Shown here in pieces: positions 23,727 to 36,300 of a stretch of 64,000 bases of DNA. Below the pieces are notes generated by a model. It did no database searches. It was not told the origin of the DNA and saw only the letters and a program-made list of their open reading frames with translations. Location: contig OZ018417.1 in assembly GCA_963969595.1 (NCBI GenBank), forward strand, positions 6,760,501 to 6,824,500, in the 5' to 3' direction. The stretch comes from Neckera pumila (Eukaryota; Streptophyta; Bryopsida; Hypnales; Neckeraceae). A program made the position numbers and the translations under genes. Within the stretch, counting starts at the first letter, position 1, and every line of letters starts with the position of its first letter.

Positions 23727-24235
23727 ATATGAACTCCTAAAGGAGAAATATGCGTTTTTTGGGCTACATGAAAATTTTCATATTTCAGGCTGAAATTTTA
23801 ATCGAAAGTAGGGACAAGTAATATCTTTCATATGCACTAAATTTTATGACATTTGGAGATGTGAGTCAAAAAGTTATGGCCTGATATATTACTTTCTCTA
23901 TGGAAATGGGCAATTTGGGCAGATAAGAAAAGAATGACTTTTTTCATAAATAAAGCTCTGAATCATTTGAGTTTGATCAGTGAGTCAAAAGTTATGAGGA
24001 CTTTCTGTTTGCAGGCAATTATGGATTCTCCACTATAAAATAAACTTTGAAGTCTTTCTTCTTAATCAATTTTCAATATTTTTTGAAAGCAATACAATCA
24101 TAGGATTTAGATTTTTTATTACAACATTGCAACCATTGGAATTGGCATTATTCAATTCCATACTGATTAAATTCTTAACAATTTTGTATTTTGAATCATT
24201 CTCTACTTCTTTCAAAATGAAGCAAACATTGCTTT
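23727..24235. mobile_element. TTAA-type element, truncated
   Basis: Starts CTCCTAAAGGAGAAATATGCG and shares internal blocks with 16,108-17,030 (GCGTTTTTTGGGC, AGGCTGAAATTTTAAT). The right end is missing. Confidence 0.5.
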
Positions 24236-24457
24236 TATCAAGCTTCATTTTCTGTGTAAATCCAATATAAATAATGGTTACATTAGAATTTAGAAGTTAC
24301 AATCAAAGTTGACCAAAAGGCAACTAGTTTGGGAGGCTTGGACATTTTGAGGGTGGAAGACATTTCATATTCAGAACTCATTAAATCTCATTAAATGGCT
24401 ACATAAAAAGACATATTTCAAGATTTGAACTTTTGTGACAAGTAGTAATATATATAA

Positions 24458-25545
24458 CCCCTAAATGCCCAAACATTGTTTTTTGGCAACATATCGATTT
24501 TGGGCAGCTCACTATGAATGGATTTTCTATTTTTTTTCTTTGAAATTTTCACATAGCATTTTTCCAAGGAGTAGCTTTAAGGCCCAACAATTTTCATAAC
24601 ATTTGATTGCATGGTTAAAAAGTTATTGTATGATATGTGGTTTTCAATGCTTGGTGGCAGCTAAACAAATTCTTAAAAAATCACTTTTAAAAAAAATTAA
24701 AATTTGAAATTGGTTCTCCAGATTTATATATACATGTAAAGCTTTGAATCATTCCATTTTGATTACTAAGATGAAAATTATGAGGAGTTTTAGTTTGCGT
24801 ATAGTTATGGAGTCTCTACTCTTAAATAAACTATGAAGCCCTTCATTTAATTCAATTTTCAATAGTTATGAAAAAAGTGAAAACATTGGATGTAGGTTGT
24901 TTATTACAACATTAAGACCGTTATGATTGGCATTTTTCAATTCTATAATTAAATTTTTAACAATTTAGTATTTTGAATCATTCTCTACTTTTTTGACCTA
25001 CTATTTTTTTCCTATATGTTGTACAATTCCAAATGATCTAAATTTTTTCAAGCATGTATTCAACTTGTCTAGAAAAATGAATCCAAAGAGTAACCACCAT
25101 TTTGGACACTTTTTCATACAAATGTGACCTTGTAAAGGACATCCGCCCGTTTTTTTGCAGGGACAAAAAATGGCTTTTTGTCAATTTAAATGCTATTATC
25201 TTGCAATCTACAAGGTGGAAATTTCTAAAAAAGATTTCACATCTTCTCAAATTAGCGCACTACAAGATCTTATACAATAGAACCTCCTTAAATTGATCCT
25301 CTATAAGCTAATAAACTTCTATAAGTTAATTTTGTTAGATCGGTCCCGAACTTGTCCTCATAACAAAGATTATGACTGAAAATGACCCTCCATAAACTAA
25401 TAAACCTCCCTAATATAATCTTGTCAGACCATTTGAAATCGGTTTGGGACTGATTAGTTTAGAGAGGTTCTACTACAGTTACATGTGTCCAAAAGCATTT
25501 TTCATTCTAAAACTTGGTATTTGTAAGAGAAACTTGGTACTTGTA
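24458..25545. mobile_element. TTAA-type element with nested Emigrant-like MITE
   Basis: The left end is (ATAA)CCCCTAAATGCCC. The interior matches 364-1295 in reverse. It is interrupted at 25,275 by an Emigrant-like insertion, after which CAGTTACATGTGTCC resumes the family A sequence. The right terminus is lost near 25,545. Confidence 0.6.
25275..25474. mobile_element. Emigrant/pogo-like MITE (~200 bp)
   Basis: The left end CAATAGAACCTCCTTAAATTG and the right end TTTAGAGAGGTTCTACTA match the plant Emigrant terminus (CAGTAAAACCTCTATAAATTAATA-like), whose target is TA. Comparison with uninterrupted family A copies (GATCCTACGGTTACATGTG) shows where it went in. No coding capacity. Confidence 0.75.
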
Positions 25546-25549
25546 TTAA

Positions 25550-26560
25550 AAAATAACCCATTACAATTTTACATCAATGAATGCAGCATTTGGGAAGCTT
25601 TTTGAGATTCATCGGTTGTTCTCTTTTAATTCCTACAATCAAATAATTTTCAAGTAGCCATTTTGATTATTTCCTCTTTTTTTTTAACTTGGAATAGAAG
25701 TTTTATAGATTTTTTCACCAATTTATTGACAATGTTGTGAAAGCACAACCAATTTTTTTTCCAATTCCGTTGGTTAACAATGAATAAATTGCCGGTTCTT
25801 CTCAAACATTGGGTCCATAACATAATTTTTGCAATAAATGAGATTTGAGCTAATTTGGTTGAATTAGTGGCTATGATCAATGCCTTGGAATCCTTGGTTA
25901 ATGGTTTTGGATTCCTTAGTGATTGCAAGAGAAACTTCTGCCTTATTAGTGTACATTCAATATCCAAAATTTGTTTTTTATTCCCTCATGTGATGCCCAT
26001 GGTAGAAAATATTGTGGTCATGTTAGGTAATATAATAATTGCTTTAGGTGGCTAGATGACCATTATGTGTATAGTTTGTGGTGATTTTGAGGTACTTTGT
26101 AGACTGCTCTGGTCCAATGCGCCAAGATACTTCAGATCTTCATGAATTCTACTTATCAAAAATAAAAATTCAATTCCTCTAAGAATTTCTCCCAATTTTT
26201 TTAAAATGAAAAAAAATTTAAAATTCTCAATAATGTAAAGAAAATAAAGCAATCATATTGATTTATATGATCGCTTTCCTTCGATTTTTGTTTATGATAG
26301 CTACGCATAAGAGTGAAATTAGGTTGCTTAATCAATTAGGTTAATTTTCTTCAAAAAAGTTATTTTACAAGCCATTAAAATCAACAAATTATATCTACAA
26401 CTATTTTTGTTTGTACATGTAGAAGTTCAAGAGTTCTAATTACAATAATACGAATAATACTGAATTCAAAAGTAGTGCATTCATTTACAGAAACACTAAA
26501 TATTTGTATCGTGTGGAATGTTGAGGAACTAGTAAGAGGCAACCTTGTTTCAACATTGCA
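25550..26560. other. Unassigned DNA downstream of NAT
   Basis: No gene recognised; a 105-codon minus frame at 25,650-25,967 has low complexity. Around 26,310-26,545 the pair AGTGAAATTAGGTTGC and AGAGGCAACCTTG suggests an old MITE related to those near 3,160 and 42,830. Confidence 0.35.
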
Positions 26561-26639
26561 TAGCACTTGTAAACATGCTCACTGATCGAGAGGGACTTGG
26601 CACGTTCCATTAATTAAACATCACCATTCTTCCCTTCCC

Positions 26640-29600
26640 TTATTTTGGAGGGAAGAGCTTGTGCAGACGTTCTGGCAGTCCGTAAAACTCTTCATCGCGA
26701 GGGTCGGTATAATTCCTGAACTTGCGCGTCCAGAGCATACCCCTGTCCCTCTGTTGATTGTCTTCTGTATGTCGTGTCAATGTGACGTCTAGCACTGTCG
26801 CCACAAGGAATGTCACGATCACCCGAGCGCCGAAGAACCCATTGAGGATGTTGTTGAACTGATTCACACCAAAAGCAAGGTCCCTAAGTGAAGGCACAAC
26901 AAGACGCAAGACGCAAGACGCAAATTACTAGGGCAATGCAATAAATGAGTACAAAGAACACTCACCCAGCGGGCATTGGTATGCACAGGACCATGTCCAG
27001 CACTGAAAGCAAACTCCGAAAAATACTGAGGGACAGAAATTAAAAAGGACAGAAATTCCCATGAAAAGGGAAAATCCAACAACAAAGATGTTGCGAATCA
27101 CGTTCATGTTCGCAAACTGCAAAAGCGAGATTCCAGTGCCCGCTGCATATCGCCATTTGTATATCCACCATTATTAGTCATGCATGTCACTGCAACAACA
27201 GTCACACAACCAGAAGGTCCACATGTGAACTGAACCAGAGAGTACATCTAATTGACCGGATACTAACCAACCATGCCGAAGGTGATGCACAGAATAGCCG
27301 CCACAATGGGTTGAGGAATCGAGGCAAAAATTGCTCCAAATTTCCCTGAACCTCAACCACAACCATCAGCTAGTGGCACTTCAAGAACGCTCTCAACGGG
27401 CAAACAAAGAGTCATACAACACAGGCATGGAGAAAATGCAGTGATTGATTCATACCAAAGATGGCGAAGAAGAACATGAACCCTGCAGCAACCTGGACCG
27501 TTATTCTGCTCCCCACTCGGGTCAATCCAAGAAGAGCTATGTTCTCACTGCACAGCACCAGGGTGTCGTCAGGTTAGGTACCAAAAAAATGTCATTCCAG
27601 CACGTGAGAAACACACGAGGGAAGAGGTCCATCAGACTTACGGTGCCACTGTAGTGCCTGTGAAGGTGCCCCAGCACCCATTCAGCAACAGCCCGATGCC
27701 CTGCCACCCAACGCCTCTACTGATGACATAGGGAGGAGGTGGAGTTGCTCCTGCCAGCCGAGAAACAGCATAGAATCCACCCGTGGACTGAAACATAGGA
27801 GACATTCAAAATTGGAGATACTTTAGAGAAACATAATATTGGAATATAATATTGACAATATTAGAGAAACATAAGCGACTTCTATTAGGTCATGAATACC
27901 AGCAAACGGGACAATCTAATTATATATAGTAGGTGGAAGTTGTCACGATCATTAGTCAATAAATCGATCAGGTTACCACCCAGGTAAGAGAATCATTCAT
28001 TCACTTGAACCTGGCTACTTGGTCCAATCCCTGCTACACTGCAGAAGACTCCGTACTGCTCCGTAACAGTATATAATAAACAGAAAATTTGAGAAAGTTA
28101 CCTCTAGAAGGGAAGCAAACGCAGCTGCCATAACACCAGAAACATCATCGAACGTAGGGCTACCCCACTGGAAAGGGTACGGAAATTTCACCCTGAGAAA
28201 TTTGAGAACAAGATAGAATGAGCACAAAGAATATGGGGCACTCAGACCTCACTAAAATTGCACATGAATAGCCCACTGTGGTGGTAGAAGCTTACCATGG
28301 CGCCGCAGAAACCAGGCCTAGACGATCAGTCCTGCAGTGCCGCTGGCCAAGTTCACTTGCATGGGCGTAAGCGCCAGTCATGGCGGTAAGGATGACCGCA
28401 AAGATCCACACAATTGCCACGCCCAAGATGATCGGGAAGCGCTCGAAGAAGTGATAACCACAAAAGTGGTAGTGTTTTGGGGGCTGAAACCATTAGAAAT
28501 GGAAGGACAAGGTTCGTTCAACACCAATGGAACATTTGATTGCCAAGAGAAGATTGATTGAAAATACAAGCAAACCAGAAAGGTCGACAGTTTACCATTG
28601 AAAAGAGAAGAATGAGGAGGAGAGCAGGGATACCAATCTGAACGCACTTGGCCGCCTGGTGAACATAATCACGCACAGAACGTCAGACAAGGAACATCAC
28701 CATTTCATTAATCACAGTGGATTGGTACGTAAGTTTAATCCAGCTAGCGGCGTCCTCGGGGAACTCACCTCGGGGAAGCCGCGCTCAAAGAGTCCCAATC
28801 CTACCATTGTCGTCACTGGGGCAATCACAATGGGACTAATATAACTGCAACAGAATCAACGACATGTCAAAACAAGCAGGAGCCAAGCGTTAGATTCACA
28901 AAGTTCTTAAGGGTAAACTAAGTTAATTAATGAAGATCATGTAGTAGGGAATTAGGTCAATACTACGATGAAAGGATCGGAAAACAAGTTGCTTTCTTGA
29001 TGTTAGCTTAGTAGGAGCCAATACAGCATTAAGTTAATCTTGCCAAGATCAGTAGTATATATCGAGCGAACATGAAGTACGTTGACGCCATTCGTGTTAC
29101 ACTAACAGTAACATTAACTAGAAACGAGGACGATATAAATCTAATACCTATTAACTTAACATTAAAAACTGTCATCTGGTGGGGAAGGGTGCAAGAGGGT
29201 GTTGGATCAAACACAATACCTCATAAGCATGCGCCAGAAACCGCTAAAACCCAGAATTATGTTCACAGCCGATCCAGCGATGAAAGCTCCTTGTGTGGCT
29301 CGCATCCCTCTCTTAAACCTCTGCACCATTGCACAGATGATGTTTATTAAAAGTTTCTAATACAATCTGAAACCCAAATCTGAATACATATCTCAAAGGG
29401 AACATAAACTGATGACTTCAAAACGAGTTGTACCTCATGAGGATCTGGGATATTAATGATGACATCTCTGTTAACGATAGATAAAACCACAGGTAAGAAA
29501 TAAAACGAATTTCCCATCACAACTGGGAGTCTAGCTCCGATAAACGTCTGCAACAAAGTGTTGATTGCAGAAACGAGAAGCGCAGACTGTACAACTTTCG

Positions 29601-30416
29601 CTAGGTCTCGCTGCACACAACTCAAAGCCGTCAGCAAATCCCGCGGGTCCCTGTCCATTTGCATTCCAAACCGCGACAGTCAAGCCACTCCTCGTCCGCA
29701 AACTACTACACTGTCATCAAAAGCAACAGAGAAAGTAAACTAGGTTGCAATGGTCGTCACATGAAATAACAGTCAGAAGAACTATTGAAAAATGGAAGAA
29801 AAGGTGACCATACCGCTTCTCCCCCTATGGCCCGAAAGATTAGTAGTGGAATAAGCACCGTGGTACCGATCATGGTAAGAAAGTGCTGAAATCCTAAAAC
29901 TATTGCAGTACCTGAAGACAGAACATCATATCAGTAAACCACGCAAATTTAGGACTGAAGCTATTCAATTAACGCATACACATGCCCTTCCTGTTGCACC
30001 AACATCCAATTTCCTATTTAAACGTAAGAAGGTAAACATCGAATCAACTTTCTCAGCAGTATGAGCACAACTAAATTGCGCAACTAGTCTTCCATGTCAG
30101 GCCCATGCCTTCTAACAAAACCCTTACAGAACCAAAGCAGTGGCACGAGTTAGTTCACAACCACATGATTTTCCGTCACAACTTCAAGATCATCACAGGT
30201 TGTTGTGTGCATCACTGATACACAACCGGTATCACTAGCTCATGTTTAGGTTGTCGCAAAAGATTCCTAAACGTACACTTACACAAGCAGATAGCTAAGA
30301 AATTCCTTACCGATACTTGGATTCTGATTGATGCCATACGCCAGCCCCGGCAACTGCTCCAAAGCATGGTGATCCAAATCACCCGGCCTGCTGGGACGCG
30401 CCGCTGGCGCCTCCAT
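26640..30416 (-). CDS. NAT: Nucleobase-ascorbate transporter (NAT family), frameshifted
   Basis: Thirteen exons with GT/AG borders: 30,311-30,416; 29,814-29,911; 29,434-29,610; 29,220-29,320; 28,769-28,844; 28,596-28,655; 28,296-28,483; 28,102-28,192; 27,642-27,787; 27,456-27,547; 27,268-27,345; 26,966-27,142; 26,640-26,858. Phases agree throughout and would give 530 residues, normal for plant NATs, a family of membrane symporters for purines/uracil (ascorbate in animals). Family landmarks are GFQHFLTM, TRLPVV-like GARLPVVMG, FPYPFQWGSPTF, SRGVGWQG, ENIALLGLTR, GPVHTNARW and a C-terminal EEFYGLP...FPPK. Two defects are visible. Exon 12 contains a 16-bp partial tandem duplication (27,031-27,056) that shifts the frame after residue 436. 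The usual Gly of the E-N-x-G signature is Ala. It may be a recent pseudogene. Intron 1 holds the inverted-duplication breakpoint. Confidence 0.88.
27031..27056. repeat. 16-bp tandem duplication in NAT exon 12
   Basis: GGACAGAAAT occurs twice, separated by TAAAAA, where the conserved protein needs it once. Removing 16 bp restores both the frame and the NAT-family sequence (SVPQYFSEF). The exon phase (177 minus 16 equals 161 nt) then fits the next exon. Confidence 0.85.
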
Positions 30417-30688
30417 GATGACGCCCTTGCTCGCTCACGACGACACCACTTCCAGATTGTCTCACTCCACTGACTCCATCACTCACTCTCCCCTCCCCAA
30501 TTTTTAAGCATTGGCCAATCTAAACCACACGCACGCCCTCTGGGACGAACGGCTCAAACCGCTGCTCTGCTCGGCAGAAGGCTAAAGCTGGAAGCATAAC
30601 ATTGTATAACCACCATGCTGGGACCGGAAGGTATTATGCTTGAGAGAAATTCATGGTTTTCTGTGGAATTATATAGAACGTAGTAACG

Positions 30689-30860
30689 GATATTTCGTTA
30701 GAATGGCAGTATTCCACAAACTTGGCAGTTACAGGTTTAGACCATGTGGTCTGAAATGTAAACCAGTCCTATATTTTAGACCATGTAGCCTGAAATCTAT
30801 ATCATCATAGAAAATAGGTGGAAAAATGGCGGTAGAATATCGCCATTTTAACGAAATATC
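30689..30860. mobile_element. Family B MITE (172 bp), mirror copy
   Basis: Reverse-complement equivalent of 18,823-18,994, same length, ends GATATTTCGTTAGAATGGC and CATTTTAACGAAATATC. It lies about 270 bp upstream of the NAT start codon. Confidence 0.75.
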
Positions 30861-31345
30861 TTTTGTAGATAATTATAGGACAGTGTGGAAGGACTCCCAG
30901 CTAGATAATTACAATCTGCATGTGCGACAGAACGTACTGCAGAGTGTTCAACGTTTCAATGGTACAAGTGAACTGTCGTCAACTGAACAGTCGTGGCAAA
31001 ATTTCCAGAAGTGTGCGTACTTAGAAGGTAGACGGTCTCAGTGACTGTGATTAGTATGTCAGGAGGGAGTCCGCGAGCAAGGAAATTTTTTGACTGTTTA
31101 AAGAACTAAAAGGCATTAGGTCGTAATTGATTGCGTATCAGATTAGATCGTCAATTTTGTTACATTGGTGTGACTCTCGGTACCGAAAATTGTGAGTGAC
31201 ATTCATGTGCAGCATGCTTTAAAACTAGGACCGGTATGGCTAGATTCATGTTTCGATCAGCGCCCGTCCGGAAACAAAAGCATTCAATCAAAAACTCTAG
31301 CTTTGAGTGATTGAGAAGCTACGAGAGCTTGAAAGCGAAATTTCG

Positions 31346-31475
31346 TTAAAATGGTGGTATTTACCATTTTTCCATTCATTTCCTTCTTTAGCTAGCTCTA
31401 TAGCCTAGGACTAGTATACAATTCAGGCTGCACGGTCTACACGTAATAGTGCCAAGTTTGTGGAATACCGCCAAA
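31346..31475. mobile_element. Family B MITE, truncated, mirror copy
   Basis: Starts AATTTCGTTAAAATGGTGG and fades out at CCAAGTTTGTGGAATACCGCC. Mirror of 18,222-18,347. Confidence 0.55.
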
Positions 31476-32637
31476 CCGTGCAGTACAGTCATCGAGCCCA
31501 CGAGTGAAGCATGATCGATGATTGCTTCATGCCGGTCAGATACTCAGATCGATCCTCCTCCGAGTACCAGACACGCACGTCCAGTACAGTGAAATCGACT
31601 TAATTAAAAAATTTATTTCGATCCACAAGTCCGTACGGCTGCTGATTCAGAATTCTTTAAACTAGAAATGATCCTCAGGAAACATATGCGTGCTAAATAA
31701 TTGCACGGACGGCCGGACTGCAGATCTCATTCTCCAATAACAATGTGACAAGTTCAATACAGACAGAGTGGCGTCGTACTGTGACCCTACTTTGTTGACT
31801 TCGCCATGCAGAGCTCCGACGGAGTCCCAAAATGCAACTATATGGTCCAGTCGAAAGTAGTGCAACGAGACTCTTGTGGAGGCCGTTTTGCACCCCCCGT
31901 TTTACACTTAAGGAAAACGCAGGAACGTTTTACTTGCAACGCAAGATCAAATTTGCAAATTCTGAGTTCCTATTTGCAAACAGAGGCCCCAAATTAGCGA
32001 GGAGAGGTGCTAACAATTGAACAAAGACGACAGAAAGCCGGGGCTCTTTTTTTTTACATTCACCCCGGGCTTTACCTCCGCAAGAGGCTTGGCGTTGCAC
32101 TACTTTAGACTCGACCCCAATATATCTCTCCCTGCTCTTCACGGGTGCATGTCTTCTCTTTCTTGTGAAATCGACTCTGTTCTAGCTCGCTTCACCCATT
32201 CTAGTTTTCTATTCGGGCTTTCCAGGAGAACGTCGACGATCGCCATGGCTGACTGATTGTTTGGGAGCTTCCATTCCCCTTGCAACGAACTTGGAGGCTT
32301 GCATATTAATTTATCGACTTTGGCTTGGCCAGGCTCATCAGGCGTTGCTTCCAGAGATAGTAGACTCTGACTTGTTAGTCCTGATTCCCGTAATCTCATT
32401 CAGAAGCTCGTAAGGTTCCGGAGAGCAGTATTTCAGGGCCTGCCAAGATCTTCCGGCTTCGGCTGCTATATTAACTACCTTCCACTTGGTTGTGTAAGTT
32501 CCCAGCATCTCTCTAAATATATATGCTGTGTCAATGTTTATGAAAGTGAGATTTCAAGATATCTTTGAGATTAGCTGCCAGCCTTGGGTCTAATACACAT
32601 TTGGCATAATCTCTGAAAGGAAGTTTTAAGAGTTTAT
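31470..32637. other. Conserved upstream segment of ANK2
   Basis: Mirror of 17,046-18,230 at about 99% identity. The family F element occupies 31,844-32,116. Open frames exist on both strands but they correspond to no recognised protein and are interrupted in the ANK3 version. Confidence 0.5.
31844..32116. mobile_element. Family F MITE (273 bp), mirror copy
   Basis: Ends GGTCCAGTCGAAAGTAGTGC and GCACTACTTTAGACTCGACC, same length as 17,567-17,839. Confidence 0.6.
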
Positions 32638-32846
32638 GGTGAATTTCGTTAAAATGGCGGCATTCCATTACAATGGCACGTTATTCCAGTTCAGAACGGC
32701 CGTTCTGAAATCTCCAATAGTGGTACATTCTGCAAATCTACGCCTTTCCTAGATATCTAAAATCTATACCAATCCTAGATTTTTTAGAACGGTCGGTCTA
32801 AAATCTATATGGTTCCTAGATGTTTGAAATCTACAACAGTCTTAAT
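32638..32846. repeat. Partial tandem copy of a family B element (209 bp)
   Basis: This is the first 209 bp of the adjacent full element (32,847-33,174), repeated in the same orientation. The left arm has only one element here. The single TTAA at 32,649-32,652 is the empty counterpart of the insertion at 16,108-17,030. Confidence 0.75.
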
Positions 32847-33174
32847 GGTGAATTTCGTTAAAATGGCGGCATTCCATTACAATGGCACTTTATTTCAGTT
32901 CAGAACAGCCGTTCTGAAATCTACACCAATGGTACATTTCGAAAATCTATGCATTTCCTAGATATCTAAAATCTATACCAATCCTAGATTTTTTAGAACG
33001 GTCGGTCTAAAATCTATATGGTTCCTAGATGCTTGAAATCTACAACAGTGTTAGATGTCTGAAATCTATACCAATTCTAGATGTTTAGAGTGGCCGGTCT
33101 GAAAAAATGGCATAAGGAATATGGCATAAGGAAAATATGGCACTGGGCATACCGCCATTTTAACGAAATTCACC
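32847..33174. mobile_element. Family B MITE, complete (328 bp)
   Basis: Bounded by GGTGAATTTCGTTAAAATGG and its exact inverse. The interior contains AGAACGGTCGGTCT, AGAACAGCCGTTCT and successive 26-27 bp units of the type AAATCTAYAMCA..YTAGATGTYTG. Each unit is itself an imperfect palindrome. Confidence 0.8.
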
Positions 33175-33378
33175 ATGTTTACCATCTTGATAATGAAAAA
33201 GAGCTTACCATCTTTGTCAATTACAACATTAAGGCATTAACACCTCCTACGTAGTAATCTATGTGGTGTTCATGGTTTCTCAAAGTTTTTTGGCGATAAA
33301 TTCACTCTAGTTGTATTCATTTTAGCTTGCTTCATCTTGATGCAGGTGTCGCAGAAGATTTGATTGTGGCCTTTCAAC

Positions 33379-36300
33379 ATGGCAAGTGGTACAAGTGATC
33401 GAGCAGTCGTTCCCAATCAAGAAGGTGATGAAAGCTCAATGGTATCAGACCCTTCTATCCAGGCTTCTCTTCAGAGAACTTCATCAATTCTTTTAGAGAA
33501 TATTGCAACTGGAGATGATGTAAACGCAGGAATGGAATCTTCTAATCCTGTAGCTTCATCAAAAAATTCAGAGATTATTGAAGTTGAAGATGACCCAAGT
33601 CCAGGAATGGAACCTTCTCTTCAAGCAACTTCTTCAATGCTTGATCCTGCTGACGACAAGGTAATGTGCTGAAATTAAAGAATTTTTGAATTCAAAAATA
33701 GGATTCTCTTTGAATTAATCTATGTGGTTTGTGTATTGCTTGATGATGTATTTGCATGGATTTTATGCTCCAATTTCTTCAATCTTGTTGAATATGAATA
33801 TTTGGATATAGGAAGATGCATTGCTACCTTTTACGTTGGTAGATGATATGATTTTATTGGAAAGCATCACACTACACCACATCATGTAATTGTTTCCATA
33901 TTAAATTTTTACTTGTATATATATTTGAAGTACAATTCAGTGCAAAAATCGAAGTGGAGAATGATTAAAGCCGGATCGACTGATTTTGTAGGTGAATCCA
34001 TTCAAGGAACATCTATTAATAACCAAGTATGAGAAGGACGACGACCTTGCACAGCACTTCAAAGAACTCAAGCAGAACTTGCATGATGGTTTGCAAGTGG
34101 AGGCCGTGCATGATTTTCTTGAACACAAGAGTATGACGGAAGTCCAAAAAAGGGTTCAAGAGTTGTTGGACCTATTTGAAGCTATTGAATACGCGATCTG
34201 CAATTGGAGAGGGTTATTGAAGACTCCAATTCCCCAAAAAGGTTGGAGAGGGGTATGGAAGACCTCGATTCCAAAAAACAACCTAGATCGATCAATCTTC
34301 AAAGCAGATTATCGTAGAACCGACATCTACCGTCATTTGCTCGAACATGCCTGGAGTTACACAACCGCCACAACCGAGCTTCAAGAAAATCCACACGATG
34401 GTCGAACTCCAGTAGACTCCACACTTAGAGCCTATTTGTCTAGTTCTTTTGGAGCAATAGACTTTATGGTCTTTCTTTTCAACAAGGTGCAAGAAGAAGA
34501 AGACATTATCGACCCCTTATTGACTTCTCTTATCAACAGGCTGCAAGAAGAAGACATTATGGATCCCTCATTGGCTATTCAAAAGGCAAAGACGTTGGTC
34601 ACCAAAATGACCAAAGTGACCAAGCGTGTTAACAGGTTCGAAAAAGAAACAATTTCAACAGTCATTTGTCTCGTGGTCAATGGCGAGGGTCGAGTAGCAA
34701 AATTTTTATTCAAAAGGCTGCTCCAACTCATGAAGCCAAGTGATATTATCAATCGTGCTCGAATATACAATTATGCATTGCAAAGGGCACAGGAGCTACT
34801 CAAAGTATGCACATTTTTACACGATCCAAGCCTTTCTCAAAGTTATAAAGTAGTTGTACAAGGGACTGGTCGATTGGATAAGCTTGCAAATTTGGATAAA
34901 TTATACGACAACCAAGTCAAAGTTCAGACGTTCTTGGTGACGAGTTTATATGTCCACGATGGTTATCTAAAGCCGCATATAGATTGGGAATTCGTGAAGC
35001 AACATGATTATCCTTATCTTATTCAGTGTCTGTGGGAAAAACACAATTTTAGGAGAATGCCAAGTGCTGTTAAAGATTACAAGTGGACACCACTGCAACT
35101 TAATTATGTTTTTACATCAAGTGCAGCAATCACTGGTAGAGGACAAGAAATCATGAAGGATCTCCTTGAAGCCTTTAAAGCCTGGCCTGCATTGATCAAC
35201 GTAACATACAAAGGTGTAGCAGCATTGCATGTTGTTGTATTCCAAGGAAATGAATTGGCGGTTGAGTATCTTCTTGAACAAAAGGAACTTGACATCAATG
35301 TGCGCACCGGACGACTACTCACAACAGATGAAGTCAAGAATTATGAGATAACAAAACCTAGCACAGGTGGGACAAAATCCAAATCCACAACACATGCAGT
35401 GAAGAAAAATGAGTTAAGGATACCTCGCACAGGTGTGAAGAAATACAAACAAGTACCACCTCCATATGCTACTGAAGCCACAGATCGTGAAGAATTGATT
35501 AAAGATCATCTTGACCATCAAGATATTGAAGCAAAGAATTCAGACCGACCTCTAGATGCTGCAAAGAAGTTCTTCCAAAGAATCTCAGGAAAGAAGTGGA
35601 ACAAGAATAGGTGGGATTTGCCTACCTATCAAACCGCTCTCCATCTTGCAACAGCAGAAGGACATGCAAAGGCAGTCAACTTACTATGTGACACAAAAAC
35701 AGATCATCAACAGAGATTGCGATGTCATGAAGAAGACGAAGAACATCACACAGCAGTGGACATCATATATCGTAGACTCGATAGTTGTGGAAAAGATCTT
35801 GAATCTGCAAAAATCGAAAAAATTCTATTCAGTAAGCAAGATGTTCAAGCTGGTATAGACAGATTATACCGTAATCGACAAGTCCTTGTGGATGCTGTGA
35901 ACACAATTCTTGTTGTTGCTGCCTTGATTGCCGGGGTGACATATGCAGGATGGCTACAGCCCCCTCTTGGCTATGCCCAAGATTATGATCAAACTGTGCC
36001 ATATCCAGCCCCACCGGATACATATGATCAATACCTTGCAGTCCAAGGAAATTCTGGAGTTAAAGTATTTGCACTCTTCAATTCTTTATCATTTTTTTTC
36101 GCCATTGCCACTATCATTGTTGGTGCGGATGCAGTTTTTCCAACACTGAAGTACCAATATATTGGACATGTCGTTCAAACCATGCAACTTCGACTTCAAC
36201 ATGCTATTAAGTTCCTCATTATTTCATTGGTGTGTGTCTTAGGGGCTTTTGGCAGTGCTGCAATTGTTGTACTTCCTCCATCTCTTTTCTATAGAGAAGA

